A stretch of DNA of 64,000 nt from Pedobacter sp. BAL39 (GCF_000170795.1 NZ_ABCM01000014.1:1-64000), one strand, 5' to 3'. Positions 9,067 to 17,980 are shown, numbered from the stretch's first letter. A program made the numbers and translations. Notes: generated by a model from the letters alone, not told the origin.

Positions 9067-10149
9067 TTAAACACTCATAAATTCAAAACCATTATTAGCA
9101 GCAATGGTAATTAATGGGCTGACATTGTCTTTAAATTTAGTTTTTAACTCGTGAAGGTTTAAGTTGGCTGGTTCCATGATGTCAGGAATGAAGGTTAGGT
9201 AGTCCTGCAACAATTTCTCCGTATTCTTATTCCGTGCATTGCTGAGTATGGTCGTTAAGCCGAGCAATTGCAAATCATAATAGAGGTCGAAATGCTGCGT
9301 CATGGATGGTAACTTATCGGATTTGCTACTGTTGAAGCTTTTGTCTGCCGGAATCAGATTCCAGAGCAGATCATGAGATACGAATGCATATGGTACAAAA
9401 TGCTCAACAGCGTAGTCGCCGATTGTTAACTGCCTGTTTGTATAGATGCAGTCTACAGGACCGTTGTGGTGAATTACGATATCCCAGAAATCTTTGCGCT
9501 GTTTAGTTAATCCGTTCCTAACTGGTGGTTTGACTAATTTGTTTGGTATATCTGGTACATTTGGATTGTGCTTTTGCAGGTATAGGCTGAGGTGCCAATA
9601 ACAGAAAGATTTTAATATGCCGCTATTTTGACGGAGATAAGGAACCCATTTAGGATTAATAATAACTTCTCGTTCATTGACGGCATAAAGAGTGTCGTTT
9701 AGAAATGGTTTTGACAGTTGGTATACCATTTTCCTATCTCCTTTGGTACCCGGAAACCAAGGACTCAGAAAACGATGGGGAACTTCAGCATCAAAGTGCT
9801 TAAGTACGCTAAGGGTTGGTTTGTTGTCACTTGCTTTAAGCGTATTTACAATTGCTGGTTTCTTTGTGTCGATACTTAGGTTTTCCAACACGATTAACTT
9901 TTCAATTGCCTGCTGTATCTGATCCTGTTTACCAAAACTTACGTTGAAATAATTGACGGTGTACCAAGCGTTGGCAATCATCCCTGCAAAAAGTTCTTTC
10001 TTGCTAATTTGATGATGACCTTGTTCAACCGCTTCAATCAGTGAAATGAACCAATAAAACTTGTAGGCAGCTGCGGTGCTGTTGAAGCAGGAGGCTAATA
10101 GGTTTATCGGTAGGGAAGAGCTGGATGGGAGCGGGGTCATCATGTCCAA
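9067..10149 (-). CDS. HNH endonuclease domain protein
   Basis: 360 aa, no signal peptide. Residues about 220-275 contain an HNH-like core: CIYTNRQL (first Cys), EHFVPYAFVSHDLLWNLIPAD (His-rich strand and NL turn) and SFNSSKSDKLPS (Asn and Lys). The N-terminal 200 residues are alpha-rich and unrecognised. This arrangement resembles stand-alone HNH proteins of restriction or mobile-element neighbourhoods. A TATATTTG -7-like element lies at 10169-10176 (minus strand), just before the start. The gene's 3' end has a decayed paralogue at 2338-2577. Next to an McrC-like gene it may be a restriction or defence nuclease; that function is inferred from context. Confidence 0.75.
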   Translation of the reverse strand: MDMMTPLPSSSSLPINLLASCFNSTAAAYKFYWFISLIEAVEQGHHQISKKELFAGMIANAWYTVNYFNVSFGKQDQIQQAIEKLIVLENLSIDTKKPAIVNTLKASDNKPTLSVLKHFDAEVPHRFLSPWFPGTKGDRKMVYQLSKPFLNDTLYAVNEREVIINPKWVPYLRQNSGILKSFCYWHLSLYLQKHNPNVPDIPNKLVKPPVRNGLTKQRKDFWDIVIHHNGPVDCIYTNRQLTIGDYAVEHFVPYAFVSHDLLWNLIPADKSFNSSKSDKLPSMTQHFDLYYDLQLLGLTTILSNARNKNTEKLLQDYLTFIPDIMEPANLNLHELKTKFKDNVSPLITIAANNGFEFMSV

Positions 10150-10280
10150 GTTTTGTGATTTCTCTATTCAAATATAGAAAAGAATAATGTTTTTTGAATT
10201 TAACCTTTCTGATTTCATTGGAGAACTAGACTTTAGACTGTCTTTTTAGTTGACTCTAGTTGTGAGGATGTGAGAACAGT

Positions 10281-10979
10281 CTAATCTAGCAATGAAATTA
10301 GTCGGTCGTGAATATCTTGCCACGGTCCCTCAAGATTTATTGTATAGATTTTTATTCTATGACTGCCAATTTTATAGGACTCATCCAACGCAATTCCATT
10401 TTTTGGATAGAGCAAAATGCCCTCGTAAATTTTATTTGCTCCACCGTTTCTGGACAAAGATTGTTCCTCAAGATTACAAAGGTAAGAGTAAAGCTGATAG
10501 AGATGAGAGGAGTGAAGTTTTGGACTGTCATAACGACTATTATAAGCCGAGAGATAAAACTTTGTATCAATGATAATTTTACGCTCTGGGGAGATCAGAC
10601 TTATATCTGTCTGCATCTTTGGTATAAGAGCGAGGTTGCCTGTACTTTCTGATTCATTGATTCGCCATTCAATGTTTTCTCTACTCACTTTGAATCGCTT
10701 CTGCTCCCGCATATAAAATCTCCGAACAAAGGATTCAAATAACCGCGCCATCTGATGATGGTTGCGATCGAAGTCTTGGAAGAAATAATTTCCATTACGT
10801 TCTTCTATGGCCGTTTGAGCTGTTATCAATTGACCTACTTGTAGCGGAAATTTATAGTGTATATTGTTGCGGTGAATAGTTACTAAAGAGAATTTTTGTG
10901 GACTTATTAAGATATCTTTTATTCCTGTCAGCTGATTATAAATTCCTTTGGCCTCGTTTTTCAGGGCCTTTGACAGCAT
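10281..10979 (-). CDS. McrC-like 5-methylcytosine restriction component, apparently N-terminally truncated
   Basis: 232 aa. The C-terminal half matches McrC of McrBC systems: MARLFESFVRRFYMREQ, then the PD-(D/E)xK nuclease core MQTDISL ... IIIDTKFY (Asp, then Asp-Thr-Lys). Full-length McrC is usually 330-430 aa. Here the N-terminal module that engages McrB is short or missing. The frame stays open upstream of the first ATG for only about 19 more codons, to a stop at 11037-11039, and no McrB AAA+ ATPase is nearby. It may be a broken restriction gene or a solo nuclease. Pseudogene status is possible. Confidence 0.75.
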   Translation of the reverse strand: MLSKALKNEAKGIYNQLTGIKDILISPQKFSLVTIHRNNIHYKFPLQVGQLITAQTAIEERNGNYFFQDFDRNHHQMARLFESFVRRFYMREQKRFKVSRENIEWRINESESTGNLALIPKMQTDISLISPERKIIIDTKFYLSAYNSRYDSPKLHSSHLYQLYSYLCNLEEQSLSRNGGANKIYEGILLYPKNGIALDESYKIGSHRIKIYTINLEGPWQDIHDRLISLLD

Positions 10980-11189
10980 CTTAAGGTCATCTGCTGGACC
11001 TTGTTCATTGGGGCGATGAGCTGGTCTTAAATCTCTTTAAATGAAGTCCGAATGGTGAAGGGGTGCTTGGAAGGGTTTTGAGGGGATATTTTGAAATGGG
11101 AATGCAGCTGGAGGCGGAATGGGATGGGCTTTAGAGGCCAAGGATGAATTATCCAGGGTGTTGGCTATATTCGTTCAGGAGAAGGGAAC

Positions 11190-11265
11190 TTTACGGACTC
11201 ACTCGGCAGCCTAACTGGCGGCCACTTTGCCCCGAAAGGCTGGGGTCACATTCGCCGAAATGTAC
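11190..11265 (+). mobile_element. Possible IS21-family end remnant (internal direct repeats)
   Basis: Two consecutive related units, CTGGCGGCCACTTTGCCCCG followed by AAA and then CTGGGGTCACATTCGCCGAA, lie in tandem here. Repeats of the form TGGnTCACTTTnCCCGGAAT are typical of the multiple terminal repeats of IS21-family elements. No istA or istB transposase gene is present, so at most an end of a decayed element remains. Confidence 0.35.
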
Positions 11266-11852
11266 AGTTTAAGGTCATCATTGCTTTTTTGGGTTTAAGG
11301 ACAATAAAGCAATGATCCTATAAGCAGGAGGGAACAATGAAATATGGTCGCCTCCCGCACGCACAGCACCTCCTAGTAAAGGCGAGAACAGAGTTCTCCA
11401 GTAAGCAGCACGGAAGACGCCCATATTTCTGGGTAAAGGTACAGAAATCGGGCTGTCTATCAATCCATACTTTGCTTACTGAGGTTTACTAGGTCTACTG
11501 TGCAAAGTTTCGTTGATTTAAAAGCCAAATCAATTAAAATTCATGCAGATCATCCGGGAGCTACCCCCGCCTGATCCGCAAGATGTAAATCTACCAATAG
11601 TGTGCTAATTATTGTTAATTATTGGCTAATTATTTTAAAAATTAATTTTGTGTTGTTTTACTGTTATTTGTGTGGTCGGAATTTTGAATCACACATTGCG
11701 ATTTATATGATACAGGAGCATCAATTGCTCGCTTTTTAAAGAATAATCCATCGTTCAGTTTTGAAACCAATCTATTATTTGTTAGCCCTAAAAGCGAATT
11801 TAAATCCATATGAAAGAACAATGTTTTAATTCAAGAAAATATTCTCAAAAGT

Positions 11853-11883
11853 TTTGTGATTTTAGAAGATTATTATACTTTTG
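11853..11883 (+). promoter_or_regulatory. Consensus Bacteroidota promoter in non-coding DNA
   Basis: TTTG (11853-11856), a 19-bp spacer, then TACTTTTG (11876-11883), an exact match to TAnnTTTG. Predicted start near 11890. No gene begins within 390 bp. The next feature downstream is a strong hairpin. Confidence 0.6.
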
Positions 11884-11889
11884 CCGTTA

Positions 11890-11945
11890 TAATAATATTT
11901 TTAATACGCATCAAAAGCCGACTGAAAAGTTGGCTTTTGATGCTT
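11890..11945 (+). ncRNA. Candidate short transcript ending in a strong hairpin
   Basis: From the promoter at 11853-11883 a transcript of about 55 nt would end in a 15-bp stem: GCATCAAAAGCCGAC (11908-11922), loop TGAAAA, GTTGGCTTTTGATGC (11929-11943), with one G-U pair. The tail after the stem is only moderately T-rich. This could be a small RNA with its terminator or a leader hairpin upstream of the NACHT gene. No known family is recognised. Confidence 0.35.
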
Positions 11946-12283
11946 TAATAGATTGGTTTAGGTGTCTTTTTCTTTCTGTTGGATTTACGCGTATTCAATT
12001 TCATAAACTCCATCAAGTCATTTTCCATCCCTAAAATCAGCTCCAGTAAAAATCTCACACCATCGTTATCCGTACTAAGTAGCCTGAGGTTTTTCATTGC
12101 CACCCTTTCGATCGAATCAGGTCTGGGTTAAACTCGGATCGGGTTCGGGATTGGCGGTGGTAAGTGAGGTTCTTAGTGATTGTAAAATGCTACAGTTCAG
12201 TTTAGTATCTCAATAAAATTGGTGTAACCACTTGCACAATCAGGTCATTATAGATAGATTAGTACGGGATTAATTTACATTAT

Positions 12284-15200
12284 ATGACGTCATTAACGCA
12301 CTTTGCAGGGGATTCTCTTGCTAAATCAGCTGGCATGCAAAAAAAAGCAGATGCTACGCACATCAATTTCGAGCCAAAGGCAAACGATCAGCCTAAGCCA
12401 AAAGGAGAGAGCAGCGATCTTAGCGCTCAGCTTACCTTTCCGATTGTAAGTGGTGTAATTGCCTCGTTGATCGTCGCTGTAATTTTATCCAAACATATAG
12501 GCCGGTTTTTCCAGCGGGTCGGGCAATGGGTCAAACCATCAACCCGTTTGCTTCATCAGGACTTCCTGTCTGAGATCGAACGGTCGAAAGAGTTCTTTAT
12601 ACCAAACCTCTTTGAAGTATTCAATAAACATGGAATTGCAATCGACATCTCAAAGACAGAACATACTGAAGAGGTCGACCTTTTCATAGACCGGATTCTA
12701 TTGGATCCATCAAGTTCATTTTATCTACTACTTGCACCCACTGGAGTGGGAAAGACCACTTTTCTCTCTCAGGTTTTTCTAAGCTACAAGAAACGTTCAG
12801 GATGGAGCGGACAGCCGATGCTATACTTAGGGAAAGTACACCACAGCAGGACATTGGAGGAGCTGGACAAAATTTTGAAATCCGGCGAGGCTGAAAACAG
12901 TATCCTCTTGCTGGATGCACTGGATGAATTTAAAATACGCCGTAACGAAAATCCGGAAAACTATTGGCAATTATTCTATCAACTATGGGAGGAAAAGCTG
13001 CTACATGAGCGGTTATCCAAATTTAAAAAAGTCATAGTCAGTGTTCGCGAACAATTTTTTAATTCCAGTGATCTGGAAGATATTACCATTAATGACATAG
13101 ATATACGAAAAATCAGGCTGATGCCATTTTCAGAAGAGGCCCAAAGAAAGTCTTATCTTCAGAAGCGCTTTGCTGGCACAGAGTCTGATGAAATCATGAG
13201 AAGGGATGGGATCATCATCTTAGTGGAGAAGTTGCATGAGAAAGGCCTGCTTTTCGTAGAGAAACCCCTGATCCTGAATTTTATGGAAGACGTCTGGACC
13301 GCTTTTCAGACACACTACCGAACTGCGCACAACTATGAGTTTTTTAGTAACGAGTTCATCTATCGCGTCATCATTGATAAATGGTTCGAACGTGAAGGAA
13401 AGTCTAGTGATGGGGCTTCTGCTTTGGATAAGGCACGAATGGAACGTTATTGTAAACTGCTTGCCTGGCAGATCAGCAGCAATGGTCAGCATAGCATGAG
13501 TGGGGAGCAACTGCTGGAAATGGAAAGAGTGCTGAATACAATTTCCGACCTCAAAGGTGTACAAGGCAGGTCTCTGCTTATACGTGTCGATGATGCCAGG
13601 GATAGTCAGAGGGCGGGCAATTTGCTGGACAATTTCAAGTTTATTCATGAATCTTTTCTTGAGTTTTTCTTATTCATGCACCTCCTGGAACATCCGGAGC
13701 TGGAGCATGAATTCAATTTTGAACGTTACAGTTTCACCCTACAGCTATTGGTTGGCCACCGTTGGCGTAGCGTAAAGTCATCTGTTGTACCCCATTTTGC
13801 GGGAGCGTCTGACGGGAATGATATGATTGAACCTACCAAAGCTGAGCTGTCTGCGGTTGCTATGCCGTTACTTACTCTGGTCGGTAACATTGATTTCTGT
13901 ACCAAAATGTTTGAAAAGGGACAAATGCAGGAATTGCTTAGTAAGGAAGACCCAAATTGGACATATCAATTGAGAACAGAGACAGTGCTCATCATCACCA
14001 ACGAATCGTTCTGGGATTTCCAGACACATACTCCCGACCCAGTATCACATACTGCCATTATACTCCTCAAACCTGCCATCGGTGCTGTTCAATTTAGTGG
14101 TATTGTGATCCAGGATGAAATGTTGTCGTGCTTTGAGGGTTGTGACCAAATTGTACAGATCGAGATTTCCAGATCCGATCTTGAAGGGCATGGGCTAGCC
14201 TTTTTCAGTTCCTGCGCCATTAATTTACAAATACTGCAGCTCAGCTTCAATATGCTGGAGGATAAATATCTGGAAGTGTTTCGGGGTGCGGAAAGTCTTC
14301 GTTATTTAAACCTCGACCGCAACCGGTTTAATGGATCTTGTCTTAGAAATTTTGTTGGCCTCAATCTTGAACATCTTGATTTGAGCTATAACGAAATTAC
14401 TGATGATAATTTAAAACTGCTTGGCAGTTGTCCTAATCTGAAATCCATTAACTTACATTTGAATGAGTTAGAAGGGCATGGTTTCGATATATTTGAAAGT
14501 ACTACAGAACTGGAATGGTTAACTCTAGGTAGTAATCGCCTCACTGATGACTGCCTGCGGTATTTTTCCAGAAATTTGGATTTGACGGCACTATATCTGA
14601 ATGAGAACCAGTTTAACGGAAGTGGCTTTGTATACCTGAAAAATGCGAAGTCTTTGGACACTTTGTCTCTTTCAGACAATCCCATAGATTCCCAATATTT
14701 AATTCATTTCCGGAATTTAGATAAATTAAACTATCTCGAACTTGGTAACATCAGATTGGGAGACGGACTTAAATATTTCACTAACAGCTATTTGCTTGAA
14801 GATATCAGACTGTACAATACCGGAATAACTGATCAGGATCTACAGAGTTTGGTTTTTGGCAACAAACTAAAGCGGATAGATTTTAGCGGAAACGCGTTAA
14901 CTGGTGAAGTTTTTGACATCTTCCGCGGGAAGCTTGAATTTCTTGAACGTCTCGATATCAACGACAACCAGATTGGTAGCTCTCTTCCTGATATTTTTAA
15001 AGACTCGCATCATATTAACGAAGTCAACCTGTCAAATACCCAAATTAACCCAGGCCACCTCAATTACTTTTCGCACTGTGCAGCTACGTTGACACGTCTT
15101 TACATGTCAAATCTTAACTTACAAGACAATGATTTGAGTGTCTTTGGCGGGTTTCAGCAATTGAAAGACCTAAACCTCTCGGGAAACAGATTTACTGGAT

Positions 15201-15652
15201 CTTTTTTAATCCAGTTGAAACATCTGGCAACTGAACTTGAAGAACTGAATTTGGCCAATAACCAGTTGAATGATCAGAATCTCTATTACCTGGAAGCATT
15301 CAGTTCACTGAATACATTGAATTTATCGCAGAATCTGGTAGAAGGCGATGGCCTGATTAACCTTCGCACCTCAGCATCTGTTCTGGAGGTTTTGAATTTA
15401 TCCGGCAATAGTATCAGCGATGATGATCTTCAATTTTTAGAGCACGCCAGGTTCTTAAAAGAAGTTCGTCTGGCAGACAATAAATTTAATGGCAGCTGTG
15501 TAAAGTTTTTGCTCAATAGCGCAGCTACTCTGGAGACGTTGATATTGAGTGGGAACCCTATCGTTCCTGAAGAATTGCTGATCGTTGGTGAGTTCACAGA
15601 GCTTGAAGATACTGATATCACGCAATGGATCCAGTTTGTTGAGGAAGAATAG
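12284..15652 (+). CDS. Membrane-anchored NACHT NTPase with C-terminal leucine-rich repeats (bacterial NLR-like)
   Basis: 1122 aa. Residues about 50-69 are one transmembrane helix (FPIVSGVIASLIVAVILS) after a soluble, Lys-rich N-terminus. The NACHT-type P-loop NTPase follows: Walker A APTGVGKTTFL near residue 152, Walker B ILLLDALDEF near 207, sensor VIVSVREQFF near 252, and the winged-helix/NACHT hallmark FIHESFLEFFLF near 450. From about residue 620 to the end are some 19 leucine-rich repeats of about 24 aa (LxxLxLSxNxL). TM-NACHT-LRR is the arrangement of a nucleotide-switched sensor: LRRs would recognise a ligand and the NACHT would oligomerise. Bacterial NACHT proteins include antiphage defence genes, and the McrC/HNH neighbours support that role. 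No nuclease or protease effector domain is seen, so the membrane segment may be the effector. Confidence 0.88.
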   Translation: MTSLTHFAGDSLAKSAGMQKKADATHINFEPKANDQPKPKGESSDLSAQLTFPIVSGVIASLIVAVILSKHIGRFFQRVGQWVKPSTRLLHQDFLSEIERSKEFFIPNLFEVFNKHGIAIDISKTEHTEEVDLFIDRILLDPSSSFYLLLAPTGVGKTTFLSQVFLSYKKRSGWSGQPMLYLGKVHHSRTLEELDKILKSGEAENSILLLDALDEFKIRRNENPENYWQLFYQLWEEKLLHERLSKFKKVIVSVREQFFNSSDLEDITINDIDIRKIRLMPFSEEAQRKSYLQKRFAGTESDEIMRRDGIIILVEKLHEKGLLFVEKPLILNFMEDVWTAFQTHYRTAHNYEFFSNEFIYRVIIDKWFEREGKSSDGASALDKARMERYCKLLAWQISSNGQHSMSGEQLLEMERVLNTISDLKGVQGRSLLIRVDDARDSQRAGNLLDNFKFIHESFLEFFLFMHLLEHPELEHEFNFERYSFTLQLLVGHRWRSVKSSVVPHFAGASDGNDMIEPTKAELSAVAMPLLTLVGNIDFCTKMFEKGQMQELLSKEDPNWTYQLRTETVLIITNESFWDFQTHTPDPVSHTAIILLKPAIGAVQFSGIVIQDEMLSCFEGCDQIVQIEISRSDLEGHGLAFFSSCAINLQILQLSFNMLEDKYLEVFRGAESLRYLNLDRNRFNGSCLRNFVGLNLEHLDLSYNEITDDNLKLLGSCPNLKSINLHLNELEGHGFDIFESTTELEWLTLGSNRLTDDCLRYFSRNLDLTALYLNENQFNGSGFVYLKNAKSLDTLSLSDNPIDSQYLIHFRNLDKLNYLELGNIRLGDGLKYFTNSYLLEDIRLYNTGITDQDLQSLVFGNKLKRIDFSGNALTGEVFDIFRGKLEFLERLDINDNQIGSSLPDIFKDSHHINEVNLSNTQINPGHLNYFSHCAATLTRLYMSNLNLQDNDLSVFGGFQQLKDLNLSGNRFTGSFLIQLKHLATELEELNLANNQLNDQNLYYLEAFSSLNTLNLSQNLVEGDGLINLRTSASVLEVLNLSGNSISDDDLQFLEHARFLKEVRLADNKFNGSCVKFLLNSAATLETLILSGNPIVPEELLIVGEFTELEDTDITQWIQFVEEE

Positions 15653-15694
15653 GATTTCTGTTCGCCGGCTTGCTCCCTCAGCAATAGTTTCTCA

Positions 15695-16675
15695 TTACTT
15701 CAACTTGGTAGATGGTGTCGTGTTTTTAATAAAGATAATGGCGTCTATATCTATCCCTGGATGGATCGGAATTGGTTTCAGCTCTTGCCAGTTGGAGTAA
15801 ATATTGGTAATGAAACTAATAGTATCTTTGAAAGGATTTTGTGTGGCATCAAACTTAAGATAAAAACGGTCTGATCTTGCCTTGGAAAGCCAACCCGAGA
15901 GGGTATGCTCATTGGTCTGAAAAGTATGTGCTTCGAATTCTCTTGCACTGTCCATTACATTTACTGATCCTTGGTAAGTATCCATCGCTAACGCAAAATA
16001 ACGGTCGTCAAAATGCTTCTTTAGATAACCACCCATGCTCATATACTTGGCCGTGGTATCTTTGAGTACATGCACATTGTGTGCCCAAAGTATGATTTTG
16101 TTATCTTTATCTGAAACCATCTTGATCACGTTTTCAGCCATAAAGCCGTCCCTGGAAATTGGATCCGACCAGTATTCCGGTTTGTCGAATCCTTTCAATG
16201 TGACCTGTTTTTCAGGTGAGCTATTCCTGTTGTGGTCGCGAAGTTTTACGAATAATCCATAAATTTCTTCTGTGCCGTATAATCCCAGCCCCTTCATGAT
16301 CTTCTTAAGGTCTACCTGTTCGCCATGAACAAATGAGTTGATTTGCATCATTACAGAATCTGGAATTTCAAAAGCGACTGATCTGAATCCACAGTTTTCG
16401 ATAAGATAGCTGATAATGCGGGACTTCTCTGTGTAAAATTCGTGAGTCCCGTGTGATGCTTCACCTAAAGCAACAATACTTTTTCCCTTTAATTCATTCT
16501 TTAAAAAATGTAAGTCAGAATTACCCATAGTAGCATCTGAATGCAGCGGGTAAGCCTGCTCATTGATCCATTTAAGCGTGTCTACCTGGGATGAGGCACT
16601 GAAAGTGGCAAATAATACAAAAACAAAACATAGAAAAGTTTTGCCAAAGCTGGCGGGTATATACAAATATCTCAT
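15695..16675 (-). CDS. Secreted erythromycin-esterase-family protein
   Basis: About 326 aa, starting at the ATG that gives a natural signal peptide (MRYLYIPASFGKTFLCFVFVLFATFSASSQ); an upstream in-frame ATG (16696) adds seven residues. Family signatures: IVALGEASHGTHEFYTEKSR (the GE-xxHG motif holding the catalytic His and Glu), FEIPDS, and WAHNVHV near residue 205 with a second conserved His. The family covers EreA/EreB macrolide esterases and many Bacteroidota hydrolases of unknown substrate, so resistance should not be assumed. The gene converges on the NACHT-LRR gene with a 42-bp gap. It is somewhat shorter than EreA (about 400 aa). Confidence 0.85.
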   Translation of the reverse strand: MRYLYIPASFGKTFLCFVFVLFATFSASSQVDTLKWINEQAYPLHSDATMGNSDLHFLKNELKGKSIVALGEASHGTHEFYTEKSRIISYLIENCGFRSVAFEIPDSVMMQINSFVHGEQVDLKKIMKGLGLYGTEEIYGLFVKLRDHNRNSSPEKQVTLKGFDKPEYWSDPISRDGFMAENVIKMVSDKDNKIILWAHNVHVLKDTTAKYMSMGGYLKKHFDDRYFALAMDTYQGSVNVMDSAREFEAHTFQTNEHTLSGWLSKARSDRFYLKFDATQNPFKDTISFITNIYSNWQELKPIPIHPGIDIDAIIFIKNTTPSTKLK

Positions 16676-16801
16676 CGGCTTAATAACAAGGTTCACTTAC
16701 TAGATGCAAGGACTGGCAGAATTCCATAACGGCTATATTTCTTTCTCCCTTCCTTTACAACAGAGGAATTAAATGAGTGCTCGATACCGTATGAAGAATT
16801 C

Positions 16802-17605
16802 TTATTTAGAACTGCAATACGTCCTCAAAATAGGCAAAGTTATCGGTTTTAGCTGCCTGTATCCGTGGATTGGATGTTTTCCTTTTGAGGTAAAGCACTC
16901 CACTACGTTATCAATTTTACTATACCAAACCCTGCCAATCGCATACGCCGTGAGTGTGTCGGGCTGCGTGATTAATCTAAAGTTGGTAACCTTGGCGGTG
17001 TCTATTGCTACAATATCCTTTCCATAAACCTTCTGATGACAGGCTATTGGCTCATAGTGATCTATGTTCCAATACATACATTGCTCTGAGGCTGGAGTTG
17101 GAATTACTGATGATACACCGATTGTCACAGCCGCTGCTACAAATGCCATTGTTGACCATTTGACGTACCTGTTTTGCCGCCGAACCAGCTGAGTTGGCAG
17201 ATCAATTGTTGGAGGATCCGGAGTCTGTGGCGTTTCCTCTCCCTCTGATTTAAACACGTCGAAACGAAATGGTCTATCCTGATAGTCAATCAACCAAGCG
17301 AGAAGCTCAATGTTTTTACCGTCAGGAATTCTATTGTTATCATGGAGAAAGCTATTGAGTGGCCTAAATCTATCGCGGTCAAAATTCTTGATAATACTTT
17401 TAAAATCGGTCATATCTGGTATGGCTCCAAAAAAATCTCTTAAGATTTGACGGTCAGAGCCGATAAGTTCCCTTGTCTCATAGACAAACTTACATTCCTC
17501 TTTAAGTTTTCCAGGTGTTGAATTTGAAATATTGTTAGATAGCTCTCCTAACAAATGCTTTTCTCTATAAGCGGTCATGACCCGCATTTTGTATTCTTCA
17601 AACAT
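16802..17605 (-). CDS. Conserved hypothetical protein with single transmembrane helix
   Basis: About 267 aa from MFEEYKMRVM. The frame opens earlier (ATG 17674), but that extension reads through CGGAAT-rich repeats and looks non-coding. The N-terminal 120 residues are helical and basic, with ILRDFFGAIPDMTDFKSIIKNFDRDRFRPLNSFL and KNIELLAWLIDYQDRPF, a pattern I know from uncharacterised Sphingobacteriales proteins. One transmembrane helix (STMAFVAAAVTIGVSSVI, about residue 155) precedes an extracytoplasmic tail with several Cys. That topology resembles small membrane-coupled regulators, but no DNA-binding domain can be named. Function unknown. Confidence 0.6.
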   Translation of the reverse strand: MFEEYKMRVMTAYREKHLLGELSNNISNSTPGKLKEECKFVYETRELIGSDRQILRDFFGAIPDMTDFKSIIKNFDRDRFRPLNSFLHDNNRIPDGKNIELLAWLIDYQDRPFRFDVFKSEGEETPQTPDPPTIDLPTQLVRRQNRYVKWSTMAFVAAAVTIGVSSVIPTPASEQCMYWNIDHYEPIACHQKVYGKDIVAIDTAKVTNFRLITQPDTLTAYAIGRVWYSKIDNVVECFTSKGKHPIHGYRQLKPITLPILRTYCSSK

Positions 17606-17640
17606 TCTCAATGTATTAATAAGCGCAATGTAGCGGAAAT

Positions 17641-17980
17641 CCCGGAATTGAAAAAAGGGTTTCCCGGAATTCATATCGGAACGAAAGGAAAAAGCGGAAT
17701 GATCGGAATTTGGTTGTATTCAGGGTGTTATGTCGCCATACATTTGAGTCGTCAATCAGTTCAGATACCGGCTCGCTACCGGTAAATAGAAAGAGCCGAT
17801 TCACAAAAAATGAGATGAGGGTACGGTAATCTGTAGCCGGGTTGGGAAGCAGTAGCAACGTTCCCGTATTCCAAATCTCGACTTCCCAAAAATTCAGAAG
17901 GCCTTCTGATGCAATTGTAGCAATCCCCGCGAACGGTCGCGGGGGACTACACTTTACATCACTTTTAAATTTTTGAACTC
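17641..17980. other. Non-coding stretch with CGGAAT repeats and GC-rich hairpin
   Basis: Five CGGAA(T) repeats lie between 17643 and 17708, suggestive of a decayed insertion-sequence end. A TACCGG...CCGGTA hairpin lies at 17766-17784. A perfect 8-bp hairpin CCCCGCGA-ACGG-TCGCGGGG occupies 17925-17944, upstream of a small exported-peptide gene. No gene is supported here. Confidence 0.4.

Larger units (their letters stand above)
10980..12283. other. Gene-poor accessory stretch
   Basis: About 1.3 kb between the McrC-like gene and the NACHT gene with no convincing coding region. Two short frames (11278-11463 minus; 11810-12034 plus) have no recognisable domains or start context. It contains IS21-like direct repeats near 11190-11265 and a promoter-hairpin unit at 11853-11945. 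The rest is AT-rich sequence without other structure that I can see. Confidence 0.5.

Noticed and set aside
7728..9074. Open frame of 448 codons on the minus strand
   Set aside because: It lies entirely antisense to the sulfatase that has an intact catalytic motif and signal peptide; the translation has no recognisable domain and an Arg/His/Ile-rich shadow composition.
11278..11463. 61-codon frame on the minus strand
   Set aside because: Has a hydrophobic tail but no signal-peptide pattern, no promoter and no domain; lies in decayed accessory DNA.
11810..12034. 74-codon frame on the plus strand
   Set aside because: It runs through the promoter/hairpin unit and encodes a low-complexity, motif-free peptide.
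15695..16675. Macrolide resistance gene
   Set aside because: The family signature is present, but the enzyme is secreted and short relative to EreA/EreB, so a specific resistance call is not supported.
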